27,279 nt of DNA from Branchiostoma floridae (GCF_000003815.2 NC_049980.1:28887976-28915254), one strand, 5' to 3'. Numbered from the stretch's first letter, positions 9,545 through 18,350 are shown. The notes: generated by a model from the sequence alone, not told the origin. Translations and numbers: made by a program.

Positions 9545-11743
9545 CTATTTGAGCACATATTCGTTCAAGAGATGGGTTAGGTATGGTATTGGGCTTGTTT
9601 TGAAGCGCTTAGTGCGCACTGGCATGTAGTCGAGCTTATTTCCATTTCTTGTCTCCCTACCACTAACATCACCTCTTGACTGTGGTAGCCAGTCCCTGTA
9701 GAGGTCCGAGGTGAGGACATTCCTGGCGAATTTTACACAAAGCTCGACCCTGCGTTCCTCCAGTGTTTGCAGTTGGAGAACTTCACACGCTAAAGCGTAG
9801 GTAGAAAACTTCCTGCCCAGAATTATTCTGGTAGCCCGTCGCTGGATGCGTTCGATCTGATCACGTTGCTTTATTGTCAAGCCCGGATGCCAGAGTGGCG
9901 CGGCGTACTCCAGCACAGGGCGGACGTAACATGTATATACCGTTACGAGGTCTTCGGTTGGTAAATCGAATTGACGCAGTCTGCATAGAATGTGCAGCCT
10001 CTGGTTTCCCTTCTTGGATGTTTCTGTGACGTGAGTGTCCCACCTCAAGTCGTCTTGAAATGTAACTCCAAGACACTTGGCTACCTTGACAACTGTTAAC
10101 TGGTGGCCGTTGATGTTGAGAACTGGAGGTGGTGGTGGGATGCGGGAAAAACAGATTACCATGGCTTTGCATTTGCCCGGATTGAGCTTCATTCTGTTGT
10201 CCTCAGTCCAACCTGAAAGATGGTCCAGATCGTCCTGTATGTTGGGTGGCTGGGACAGCAGTCGGGACTCAACAAGGTTGAGATCGTCTACAAATGCCCA
10301 AGACGGAGAAGCTACAATGCTGGGTAGTTCGTTAACATGGGCTATGAAGACAATTGGTCCGAGCTTTGTGCCTTGAGCCAAGCCACACGTAAGACGCTTT
10401 GTGTGGGACAACGCCCCCCGGTATCTCGTTCTCTGAGTCCGTCCTTCGTGGAAGCTGGCGATCCACGGAATTACTTCCGGCCGAACACCGATCTCAAGTA
10501 GATGCTTCATTGCCACTGTGTGGTCAACAAGGTCAAACGCCTTGCTGAAGTCAGTTAAAACCCATGTGCTGCAGGTCCCCTGCTTATCCGCGGTTCTGTA
10601 CAGTTGATTTGCCAGATTAACTAGGCAATGAGTGGTTGAACGTCCCTTCAAACATCCAAACTGGCTAGTTGATATAGACCTGTTTATGTCCTGTAGAACC
10701 CAGGAAACGATGAAGTCCTCACAAACCTTCGCGAGGAGTGAGGTCAGGGAAACGGGTCGGAGTTGATCTATACTGGGTGGGCGGGTCTTGGGCAGAGGTA
10801 CTACGACCGCTTCTTTCCACTGTTGTGGTACTACTCCCTCACGCAGCGAAGTGTTGAAGATGTCAGTAAGGGGTGTAGATATTTCGTAGGCAAACTCTCG
10901 TATCAACTTGCCCTTTATTCCATCTGGGCCCGGCGATTTTGTCGTCTTAACTCTCAGCAGTTTGTGGTACACCTCCCACGGTTGTACGGTGGGAGGAGGG
11001 CGGGCTGGGAGGAATGCTGGGAGTTTGGACAGGTCCAGAGGAGGGAGCGACGTTGTGATGTCTGAAAACCTCGTGTTGATGATGTTTGCGATGTCGACGT
11101 TGTTTTCTGGATCAACACCATCGACTGGTACCATCATGTCCTTTCTTTGAGTGCCTGTCAGAACTTTCAGTTCTTTGAACCAAGCGCGTGAGTTTTCTCT
11201 TTTCAACTTTTGAATTCTAGTACTGTAGAACAGTTTTCTTGCTCTCTTAATCGCTGTCTGAATCTTGTTACGGAGTGCTCGCCATACCATCCAGTTCTGT
11301 GCCTGAAACGCACGCTGTCGGGACTTGATCGCAGACTTGATCTTCGGGGACATCCACGGCTTGTCTTGTACGTGGGTTCTGATGGTCTTGTACGGGAAGT
11401 AGGTTTCTATTGCCTGATTTAAAGCTACATAGAGAGCGGAGGTTTTGCTTTGTGTTCCCTGTGCGCTCAACACCTCTTCCCAATGGTGTGTCGTAATCCA
11501 CTGGCCGAAGGATCGGATGTTAGAGTCCTTCATTGGTCGTATCCTTCTCTTTGTGGTCTTGTTCACGACAGCCTGGTGTTTGGGATGGAGTAAAACAATG
11601 CTGTGATCGCTGCGCCCCAAGGGCGAGGTTACAGTGGGCGGGTGATAGAAAACATTCAAGTTTGTGATAATGAGGTCAAGAATAGCCTCGGAACGGGTTG
11701 GAACATTAACAATCTGTTGTAGACCATTGCCACTGGAGAGCAC
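9545..11743 (-). CDS. LINE pol: endonuclease C-terminus plus reverse transcriptase
   Basis: A 732-codon open frame. Residues 1-50 are the end of an apurinic-type endonuclease (LQQIVNVPTR, DLIITNL and the catalytic SDH at 45-47). RT motifs follow in order: SPGPDGI (270-276), QFGCLKGRST (361-370), the catalytic DFSKAFD (398-404), AQGTKLGP (456-463) and FVDD (484-487), then a C-terminal thumb with YVRPVLEYAAPLWHPGL and RIQRRATRIILGR. The protein copies element RNA at a nicked target. Organisation matches the Jockey superfamily (CR1, Crack or Daphne-like); I cannot choose the clade by eye. The catalytic box is FVDD rather than the usual FADD/YADD, but both Asp are present. The first ATG here is not the real start: the upstream part of the protein is in another frame (see 11744-12135). 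Confidence 0.9.
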   Translation of the reverse strand: MLSSGNGLQQIVNVPTRSEAILDLIITNLNVFYHPPTVTSPLGRSDHSIVLLHPKHQAVVNKTTKRRIRPMKDSNIRSFGQWITTHHWEEVLSAQGTQSKTSALYVALNQAIETYFPYKTIRTHVQDKPWMSPKIKSAIKSRQRAFQAQNWMVWRALRNKIQTAIKRARKLFYSTRIQKLKRENSRAWFKELKVLTGTQRKDMMVPVDGVDPENNVDIANIINTRFSDITTSLPPLDLSKLPAFLPARPPPTVQPWEVYHKLLRVKTTKSPGPDGIKGKLIREFAYEISTPLTDIFNTSLREGVVPQQWKEAVVVPLPKTRPPSIDQLRPVSLTSLLAKVCEDFIVSWVLQDINRSISTSQFGCLKGRSTTHCLVNLANQLYRTADKQGTCSTWVLTDFSKAFDLVDHTVAMKHLLEIGVRPEVIPWIASFHEGRTQRTRYRGALSHTKRLTCGLAQGTKLGPIVFIAHVNELPSIVASPSWAFVDDLNLVESRLLSQPPNIQDDLDHLSGWTEDNRMKLNPGKCKAMVICFSRIPPPPPVLNINGHQLTVVKVAKCLGVTFQDDLRWDTHVTETSKKGNQRLHILCRLRQFDLPTEDLVTVYTCYVRPVLEYAAPLWHPGLTIKQRDQIERIQRRATRIILGRKFSTYALACEVLQLQTLEERRVELCVKFARNVLTSDLYRDWLPQSRGDVSGRETRNGNKLDYMPVRTKRFKTSPIPYLTHLLNEYVLK

Positions 11744-12135
11744 ACCCCTCTCACATCAACATGGTTAAAATCACCCATTATCAAATAACCTGCATTATCA
11801 TATCTGGTTCTTAGATCATCTACCGTATCTAACAGGTGTTGCCTTAAAGCGTCTTCACAAGAAGATTGTGGCGGTGAATATACAACACACACGATGATAG
11901 AGGAAATCTTTCTAGGTAAACGTTTTGGTCGTAACATCAGCCACATACATTCCAGTTCGTCTGGGACAATGATTGTTGTGATTTGTTGTGCAGCTATATC
12001 ATCACTTACATACAGAGCGATGCCACCACCACGTCTGTTTACCTGCATACAATTTCTGTATTGTATGCAGGTAATTTGTAGTTTGGGGCTAGTCATGGTC
12101 GCTTGATTTTTGGGCCTGCTTAATCTATAGTACAT
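11744..12135 (-). pseudogene. LINE endonuclease domain, truncated and frameshifted
   Basis: On the minus strand this frame encodes the middle of an APE-type endonuclease: RRGGGIALYVSDD, then VVYSPPQSSCEDAL and the GDFNH motif near 11775-11762. After GDFNHVDVRG the frame diverges, and the continuing endonuclease (LSSGNGLQQIVNVPTR) is found in the frame of the large RT ORF. The change maps to the short G-run read from 11753 to 11742 on the minus strand. It is either a true frameshift or a sequencing error in a homopolymer. The N-terminal part of the domain is absent, matching 5' truncation. A 13-bp inverted repeat at 12041-12072 sits inside this coding region. Confidence 0.8.
12041..12072. repeat. 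13-bp perfect inverted repeat inside LINE endonuclease
   Basis: ACCTGCATACAAT at 12041-12053 is the exact reverse complement of 12060-12072, with a 6-nt loop. It lies between the residues ITC and the RRGGG motif of the endonuclease fragment. Confidence 0.9.
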
Positions 12136-13466
12136 ACATTGTACAGGGTTAAGTGGTAGAAGCTTTGTTCTATTTTAAATTTGGTATTGTTTGTTGCATT
12201 TTGTCACTTAGGTTTAGGTTTTAGTTGGATGGATTGAATAAAAATATCATACCACCCTGGGGACTAATTGTTGCTGCTGGATGGGGGCTACCACTCTTCA
12301 TGTTGTCTATGGAACTACTGTAAAAACTTAATTGGTCAAATTGTGCAAATACTGTAAGTTCATTTATGTTCGCGAGCACTTAATTTCGTGAGTTTGAGCA
12401 AATCAGGTCTGGAGTTCACGAGATCTTTGAGTTTGCGAACGGGTGTTTCAATTATTTTTCAAAAGTTACGATCCGGTACTATGACGGTAGCGAGTGCCCC
12501 CCTCCCACCCACACCGCAACACCAGTCATGCCGTCAAAGGCGGCATTTATGCCTTGGAGTTCATAGTTTCCCTTCAAACAATGTCTAAAGTTGATGTACT
12601 CAATAAAAAAATGTGTTTCTACCGAGCCACTGTCTCATTGTTGAGCTCATTTGCCGCACAGGCTGACGGGATACCCCACGCCAACCCAAGCGACGCGGGC
12701 GCCATTTTGAAATTTTTTCAGTGTGAAAGACGGCGCTAAGTTTCAAACTTTCAGCGTAATTTGTGGACACAAGTTGTACAGAAGGTGAAAGAAGGTGAAG
12801 AGTTTATCTCTCCCATATTTACAGTATTTCTAACTCACAATTATGAAACGGACGTCTTATTTTCGGCATGTAAGCGGATTTGTGTTTGCCACGTCTCTAG
12901 TCATGAAAATTCCCTGTTATCATTGTAAGTTGTAAACCTGCTGTAATTCCATAGCTTTTCTTGTATTTGTAAAGACAAGTACTACTCAGTTTTAATTTTT
13001 GCTTTGTTCGTAACTTGTAGAAATCTAGTAAAACTAGGATAATGTACTAAGTAAATTGCAGCCACGACGTGCACGTACTACTGAACAAAGCCGACATGTT
13101 TCTTTTTTCTCCGTTCGCCAGTGGCACATATCTACACAAGAATGAGTCCATGTATCGTATAATTATGTATTGAATTAACTTTTATTTCGGTTTTAAAAGA
13201 ATAAATGGTCTGTTATCAACTGAGTCTTGTCATTGGTATAAGTTGCTATGATGAGTACACACGTAGTTGAGACTGGATCTTTTGGACGGAAGGTGTGGGA
13301 AGGGGGACGATGTTGAACATGCATGTTCGCGAGTAGATGACTTCGCGAGATTTTTAAGTTCGCGTATTTCGCTGAGACCTTCTCTTCGCAGAATAACTAC
13401 AAGGGCCATCTGAGACAAAAAAAGGTAGGAAAAGTTGTCTCAACAAATTCAAGGTACTGTGGTTGG
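12136..13466. repeat. Non-coding stretch with TTCGCG-type repeat and candidate short TIRs
   Basis: No gene is supported. AAATACTGTAA at about 12348 has an inverted partner, TTTACAGTATTT, near 12820, which may be the 11-bp ends of a roughly 485-bp MITE-like element. Inside and to the right are TTCGCGAG, TTCGTGAG and TTTGCGAA variants (12368-12440), and again at 13324-13380 (GTTCGCGAG, CTTCGCGAG, AAGTTCGCG). The same motif also occurs near 3715-3765. No clean target duplication was found, so the boundaries are tentative. Confidence 0.35.
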
Positions 13467-13473
13467 TTACATG
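13467..13473. repeat. Candidate target-site duplication, left copy
   Basis: TTACATG, repeated at 17018-17024 just after the polyadenylation signal of the REL-type element. Only 7 bp, so suggestive only. Confidence 0.35.
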
Positions 13474-13490
13474 CTTAAGAAATCCAAAAT

Positions 13491-13518
13491 AAGGTGAATA
13501 AATACAGCGCCCTAGCGG
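13491..13518 (+). repeat. 28-bp exact copy of endonuclease codons in the element's leader
   Basis: All 28 bases are identical to 16488-16515. In the main ORF these encode KVNKYSALA, part of the nuclease K..KY..L motif. The two copies are 2997 bp apart, a multiple of three, so this leader copy is in the same phase as the main ORF. Confidence 0.95.
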
Positions 13519-13706
13519 AGAACACCTGGCCGGCAGACGGGAAGCCCGCGACCAATTTGTCTCCGCAAATATTGCACCCAGGGCGACCCTATGGAGCTGA
13601 GTCAGTCAAATTTCCGCTGAGATATACCGATAACTATCTACAGCAACTGCATAGTGACTTTGGAGAGAGCTTTTCTGCTGAAAGACAGCAAAACCCGCCA
13701 CTTTAG
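13494..13706 (+). other. Leader reading frame, in phase with the RT ORF and ended by UAG
   Basis: This 70-codon frame begins at a GTG (no ATG) inside the 28-bp repeat and reads NKYSALAENTWPADGKPATN, later YTDNYLQQLHSDFGESFSAE, ending at TAG 13704-13706. Only 11 sense codons separate that stop from the ATG of the RT ORF, and both are in the same frame. It may be non-coding leader, the end of an earlier ORF, or an N-terminal extension reached by stop read-through or blocked by a single mutation. No known domain is visible. Treat translation as unproven. Confidence 0.35.
13508..13585 (+). promoter_or_regulatory. Nested RNA stem structure in the element's 5' leader
   Basis: Three nested perfect helices: CGCCCT (13508-13513) with AGGGCG (13580-13585), GCGGAGA (13515-13521) with TCTCCGC (13560-13566), and CGGG (13538-13541) with CCCG (13545-13548) over a 3-nt loop. 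The leader could fold into one long hairpin. The pairing is nested, so it is not the double-pseudoknot of HDV-like ribozymes that some R2 elements carry. Any role in translation or RNP assembly is inference. Confidence 0.4.
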
Positions 13707-13739
13707 ACGAGCGTCAAGACTGCCCTCCCCATAACCAAT

Positions 13740-16700
13740 ATGGCGCTACCTGCGGTACGCTCTGGACCAGCCAGCACCTGGACACTGTTAATCACGCTGG
13801 TAATCGTCGCTGCTAAAGGTACAGATGGTTTTATGTCTTTTAAACTGCCACTGCTGTCTACTGATACCTGGTCTGGGTATAACAACGATGTGAAAACCCT
13901 GCTAGGCCCGCTCCACCACGAACTGGCCACAAATGAAATGTCCCCCAAACTAGCTGGGGAGGGATTCAGTGACATCATGTGCGACTTTATGGCCAGTAAA
14001 CCAGAGTTCAGCCACACTACCGAAGAAAGTCACTCAGAAGGCTATATAAGCCACGAACCACAGTCTCTCACACAAGTAAAACGCCTCAAAAACAAGCTAC
14101 GCAAGAAGGCATTCAGAGCTGACGCAACACCTGAGGACCGAAAAGCTTTCAGAGATGCAATTAAAACATACTCCTTTATGAAGCGACAGCAAAAACGAAA
14201 GGAAACTACAAAATCGGCAGCACACCAAGAGAAAGAATATCATAAGAACTTTTGGAAGTTTGCGGGAAAATGTGCAAAAGGACAGCTCGACATCCCCCCA
14301 GTAAAACCGGCTTTCTCTGTTTACTATGCAAATGAGTACTACAAAAACAAATACACACACCCAACCCGTGTTGACTTCAACAAACTGCTCTGGTTTCCTC
14401 ATTTGCCGGTGGAGGAACAACTACCTGCGAACTCTTTTGACATGTCACCTGTCAGGCCGAAAGACATTAAGGCAGTCTTATCCAAACGATGCGCTACATC
14501 CGCACCTGGCCCGGACGGGATCATGTATGGCCACCTCAAGCACCTGCCAGCTTGTCACCTGTTCCTTAGTACACTGTTCTCCAAACTGCTCGAGTCCGGG
14601 GACCCACCGACATCATGGTCATCCGGTAACGTGTCACTTCTACACAAGGATGGTAGCCCAGAAGCTGCCGAAAACTTTCGAATGATCTGCCTTACTTCCT
14701 GCGTCTCCAAGATTTTCCACCAAATACTCTCCGAACGATGGGCAAAGTACATGACTTGCAATAACCTGATAGATCCAGAAATGCAGAAGGCATTCCTGAC
14801 CGGAATCAACGGCTGTGTGGAGCATGTCCAAGTTATGCGGGAGATATTAGCACATGCCAAGAAAAACCGCCGTACAGTCCATGTTACATGGTTTGACCTC
14901 GCGGATGCCTTTGGTTCTGTGGAACACGAACTAATCTACTACCAGATGGAGAGAAACGGCTTCCCGCCAATTATCACCACGTACATCAAAAACCTGTACT
15001 CTCGCCTGAAAGGGAAAGTGAAGGGCCCAGGCTGGGAAAGTGATCCCTTCCCGTTTGGAAGAGGAGTGTTCCAAGGAGACAACTTGTCACCCATCATCTT
15101 CCTAACAGTGTTCCAGCCTATCCTACAGCATCTCAAGGGAGTAGAGCAGCAACACGGCTACAACCTTAATGACAAGTACTACATCACACTCCCATTCGCA
15201 GACGACTTTTGCCTCATAACCACAAACAAAAGACAGCATCAGAAACTCATAACACAAATCTCTTCTAACACAAAGTCGATGAACCTACAACTGAAACCGC
15301 GTAAGTGCAAATCTATGTCCATTGTGAGTGGGAAGCCATCGGACGTCAGCTTTACGATTGACGGGGACCCTGTAAAAACAACCAAAGATGCACCGGAGAA
15401 GTTCTTAGGTGGCTACATAACCTTCCTGAGTAAAACAAAAGAAACCTATGACATTCTAGCAAAGACAATAGAAACAACTATTGAAAATATAAACAAATCA
15501 GCGATAAGGAACGAATACAAGCTCAGGGTATACATGGAGTATGCCTTCCCATCTTGGAGGTACATGCTGATGGTGCACGACCTGACAGACACCCAGCTAC
15601 AAAAACTTGATTCCATCCACACAAAGGCGATCAAAACATGGCTCAGAATGCAACCTAGTGCCACAAATGCCATTCTGTACAACACAAGGGGTCTCAACTT
15701 CAAAAGCATCTCAGACTTGTACCTAGAAGCCCACGCTCTGGCCTACAGTAGGTCAGTACTCAAAGCAGATGAGAAGGTAAAACACGCTTTGCAAGCCAAA
15801 CTGGACCGCGAATCGCAGTGGACAAGGAAAATGCAGAAACGGGGTATTGGAAAGTGTCACACCATCCACCAACAAGCCATCCATGCAGCAAAGGAGTCAG
15901 AATGGACATCAGTACGTAGACATGTCAAACAACAAGTCACAGATATGCGTCATGACGTCTGGAGTGAACATCAGAAAAACCTACTACAGCAAGGGCAGAT
16001 GCTACAGCTGCTTGAGGAAGAAAAATGTGACCTGACATGGCGGTCCGCTATGTACAACCTACCGAGGGGCATCCTCAGTTTCGCGGTGCGTGCCTCCATC
16101 GACGCCCTCCCAACACTCTGTAACCTGACCACCTGGGGAAAACGTAACACTGACAAATGTAAACTGTGTGGCAACCGGGAAACACTCCACCACGTTCTGA
16201 ACCACTGCGGTGTCGCTCTCCAACAAGGACGATACACATTCAGACACAACTCGGTATTAAAGCACATAACAGACACCATCATAGAGTCCATTGACCCCTC
16301 TCGGATCAACGCCACCATCTATGCGGACATACAAGGTTACACAACTAATGGAGGTACCATCCCGGTCCATACAATACCCACTACCCAGAAACCAGACCTG
16401 ATCATATATTTACCAGAACAGAAGACCCTCCACATCCACGAACTGACTGTACCCTTTGAAAAGAACATCAAAGCAAGTCATGACCGAAAGGTGAATAAAT
16501 ACAGCGCCCTAGCGGCAGATTTAAAAACTGCAGGCATTTCCGCTACACTAACCTGCTTTGAAGTCGGATCAAGGGGACTCGTCACGCCAGAGAACAAGAC
16601 CAGGCTTAGAACACTGTTCAAAATAGTTAAAGCTAAACCACCGAAGACTCTGTTTACTGATATAAGCCGCATTGCGATGTTATCGTCATATGCTATTTGG

Positions 16701-16751
16701 AACTCACGCCACGAACCGTATTGGGAGTCAGAAACGCTATTGTATATGTAG
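13740..16751 (+). CDS. Reverse transcriptase with C-terminal restriction-like endonuclease
   Basis: A single open frame of 1003 codons with no internal stop. RT motifs: SAPGPDG (254-260), VTWFDLADAFGSVEH (catalytic D386), GVFQGDNLSP (442-451), FADD (486-489), LKPRKCKSM and FLGGYI. A CCHC knuckle follows (C807, C810, H818, C823; spacing C-x2-C-x7-H-x4-C), then a nuclease core with PD at 885-886, ELTVPFE from E901, and K..KY..L at 917-922. This is the R2-type layout: the nuclease nicks the target and the RT primes on the nick. Residues 1-60 are odd for the family: they hold a signal-like hydrophobic run (WTLLITLVIVAA, 14-25) and no N-terminal zinc fingers or Myb motif. The true N-terminus may therefore lie elsewhere; the frame is closed upstream by TAG at 13704. 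All catalytic residues seen are present, so recent activity is plausible. Confidence 0.93.
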   Translation: MALPAVRSGPASTWTLLITLVIVAAKGTDGFMSFKLPLLSTDTWSGYNNDVKTLLGPLHHELATNEMSPKLAGEGFSDIMCDFMASKPEFSHTTEESHSEGYISHEPQSLTQVKRLKNKLRKKAFRADATPEDRKAFRDAIKTYSFMKRQQKRKETTKSAAHQEKEYHKNFWKFAGKCAKGQLDIPPVKPAFSVYYANEYYKNKYTHPTRVDFNKLLWFPHLPVEEQLPANSFDMSPVRPKDIKAVLSKRCATSAPGPDGIMYGHLKHLPACHLFLSTLFSKLLESGDPPTSWSSGNVSLLHKDGSPEAAENFRMICLTSCVSKIFHQILSERWAKYMTCNNLIDPEMQKAFLTGINGCVEHVQVMREILAHAKKNRRTVHVTWFDLADAFGSVEHELIYYQMERNGFPPIITTYIKNLYSRLKGKVKGPGWESDPFPFGRGVFQGDNLSPIIFLTVFQPILQHLKGVEQQHGYNLNDKYYITLPFADDFCLITTNKRQHQKLITQISSNTKSMNLQLKPRKCKSMSIVSGKPSDVSFTIDGDPVKTTKDAPEKFLGGYITFLSKTKETYDILAKTIETTIENINKSAIRNEYKLRVYMEYAFPSWRYMLMVHDLTDTQLQKLDSIHTKAIKTWLRMQPSATNAILYNTRGLNFKSISDLYLEAHALAYSRSVLKADEKVKHALQAKLDRESQWTRKMQKRGIGKCHTIHQQAIHAAKESEWTSVRRHVKQQVTDMRHDVWSEHQKNLLQQGQMLQLLEEEKCDLTWRSAMYNLPRGILSFAVRASIDALPTLCNLTTWGKRNTDKCKLCGNRETLHHVLNHCGVALQQGRYTFRHNSVLKHITDTIIESIDPSRINATIYADIQGYTTNGGTIPVHTIPTTQKPDLIIYLPEQKTLHIHELTVPFEKNIKASHDRKVNKYSALAADLKTAGISATLTCFEVGSRGLVTPENKTRLRTLFKIVKAKPPKTLFTDISRIAMLSSYAIWNSRHEPYWESETLLYM
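16488..16515 (+). repeat. 28-bp repeat, copy inside the endonuclease codons
   Basis: Source copy of the 28-bp direct repeat found at 13491-13518. It encodes K917-A925 of the RT-endonuclease protein. Confidence 0.95.
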
Positions 16752-17017
16752 AAACCCGCCAGGCTGAGAAATGTAGAGCATTTATATGGACATTATTGAC
16801 GACTGAAATGTTGTGATTTTAAATCAAATTTAGACAAATTAAAACCGAACTAAACTGAATACAATGTTTTTTTTAAAGTAATGATAAGCAATACCCACAA
16901 TGTGCAATACTATTCATGTTATGTCCTATGTCTTATGTCCCCCTGCATGTTTGGCCAGCAATGACCATCGTGTCCTGGGCTCTGTGTACCTTTCTTTACT
17001 ATGAATAAAGAATGATT
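16752..17017 (+). other. 3' UTR of the REL-type element
   Basis: AT-rich sequence after the stop at 16749-16751, with a T-run at about 16867-16874 and the polyadenylation signal AATAAA at 17004-17009. The region in such elements is normally bound by the RT at the start of integration. No poly(A) tail is visible. Confidence 0.6.
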
Positions 17018-17024
17018 TTACATG
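17018..17024. repeat. Candidate target-site duplication, right copy
   Basis: TTACATG, matching 13467-13473. Confidence 0.35.
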
Positions 17025-18313
17025 TTCATCCATGCCCAAACTTACACATTCCGAAAATGGAATTTCAGACTATTGCATGGTGCACAACCAACACGGTAAA
17101 AATCTCACTTTTCCAACCACGCAACCACGGACAAAAAAGGAAAAAAATACACAATAGGTCTACAGACACCCAATACATTTCATGCAGGCCTGAGGTCTAC
17201 GAACTCTTGTTCATGTTGCAATTCTGAATAGATCCATTCAGTCATTTCTGTAGTCTTGTCTTGTCACATTTGTGGTCGCTACATAAGGACACTTACACTA
17301 TTGAGAATGGTTGCAGTCTATAAGATATTGAGCTGTAGTCCACTGTTCATTTTGATTGTGGAAAAGGTTTCCCAAAGTTCAACTGTTGCAATATATTTTA
17401 TGTCATACCACGATAACGTTCGATGAAGGTGTTCTTGACCGTGTGATAAAAAGCCACACAGGCTTCGAAGTTGTATCACATAGGTTTCCATTGAATAATT
17501 CAAACATACACTGCACATGCACATCACCCAGCGCCCTTCGGCGTGTTCTATTCTATATGTCCATGGCATCTGTCTTTTCTATCACGACCGGTGGAAGATT
17601 TCTCCTTGAGCTAAACTTTCATGAGAATTTTCATCACAGTGAAAGAGTTTGCTGTTGAAACAACTGGAAAAGTATCAAATAATGCAAAACAGAGCACATG
17701 TTTGCATTGCAACATCACCCCATTGGGAACTCAAAATCAAATCCAATCAATCCCTCTGAACTTACATGCATCTATTCTGTCTGACTTCCAGTTGGGCTTT
17801 AAAGAGTTCAAATGGTAGCTTTTGGGGCAAAAAGTCTGTAGCAACACCCTGCAGGTCACATGGCAAGATTATATTTAATGTGCAAAAAACGATGGGTGTT
17901 TTCAAGCTTGACACCCCTTCCTTACCTGGTGCCAAAGGATAATTGCCCCCCTCCAACCCCACATACATGTACCCTGCTGAGCGCATCTGCTTGCTTTCCC
18001 TCTGTGCTGGTCTGGTTTTGTCCAGGTGAGAATGTCCAGGTGTAATTGGGATACATGGACTGCCCCCAATCTGATTCCGTTTGAATTGGAATTCTTCAAT
18101 TATTGGAATGGTGCAACAAAGCGAAGTTATCCTGCTGGACTGCACCACCACGGGACTTTGGGATTCTGTGCAATTAACAGAAGTGTGCGGTTATCCCTTG
18201 TTCAATTATCTCAGGCTTCTACTGTGCAGTTGCACATTTAGGCCGTGGGTGCTCCCATGACTCAAATAGAATCAAACCCTGCTAAACCCCCTCCTGTTCA
18301 GTCCTGTCTATCT
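17025..18313. other. Intergenic stretch, no gene seen
   Basis: Several ORFs of 60-130 codons occur on both strands (for example 17356-17658 and 17762-18151), overlap each other and lack domains. A small AATTG/CAATT inverted pair lies near 18086. I see no gene. Confidence 0.45.

Positions 18314-18350
<37 letters not shown>

Larger units (their letters stand above)
9345..12135 (-). mobile_element. 5'-truncated Jockey/CR1-group non-LTR retrotransposon
   Basis: The element runs on the minus strand from the partial endonuclease at about 12135 through the RT to a 3' UTR ending near 9345. The 3' UTR (9345-9544) has a short stem-loop at 9415-9427 (CAGCC, loop GTA, GGCTG) and a polyadenylation signal AATAAA at 9358-9353. 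A 3' stem-loop is typical of the structures these RTs recognise during target-primed reverse transcription. The N-terminal third of the endonuclease and any ORF1 are missing, as expected from incomplete reverse transcription. I did not find a clear target-site duplication, so the ends are approximate. Confidence 0.82.
13474..17017 (+). mobile_element. Near-intact R2-superclade (REL-type) non-LTR retrotransposon
   Basis: A plus-strand element with a leader of about 266 bp, an open 1003-codon RT-endonuclease ORF and a 3' UTR of about 266 bp ending in AATAAA at 17004-17009. The proposed ends come from a 7-bp direct repeat, TTACATG, at 13467-13473 and 17018-17024, which would be the target-site duplication. 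A 7-bp match found by eye in flanks of this size could be chance, so the ends are uncertain. The single ORF with a C-terminal CCHC knuckle and PD-(D/E)xK-like nuclease is diagnostic of the R2, NeSL, R4, Hero and Utopia group, which often inserts at specific sequences. The clade is not resolved. Confidence 0.75.

Noticed and set aside
10077-11422. Plus-strand ORFs over the minus-strand LINE
   Set aside because: They are antisense shadows of the RT frame.
13491-13600. HDV-like ribozyme at the 5' end of the REL element
   Set aside because: The complementary segments are nested rather than in the P1-P2 pseudoknot order that HDV-like ribozymes require.
14097-16672. Antisense and out-of-frame ORFs across the R2-type element
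   Set aside because: They are shadows of the 1003-codon RT-endonuclease frame.
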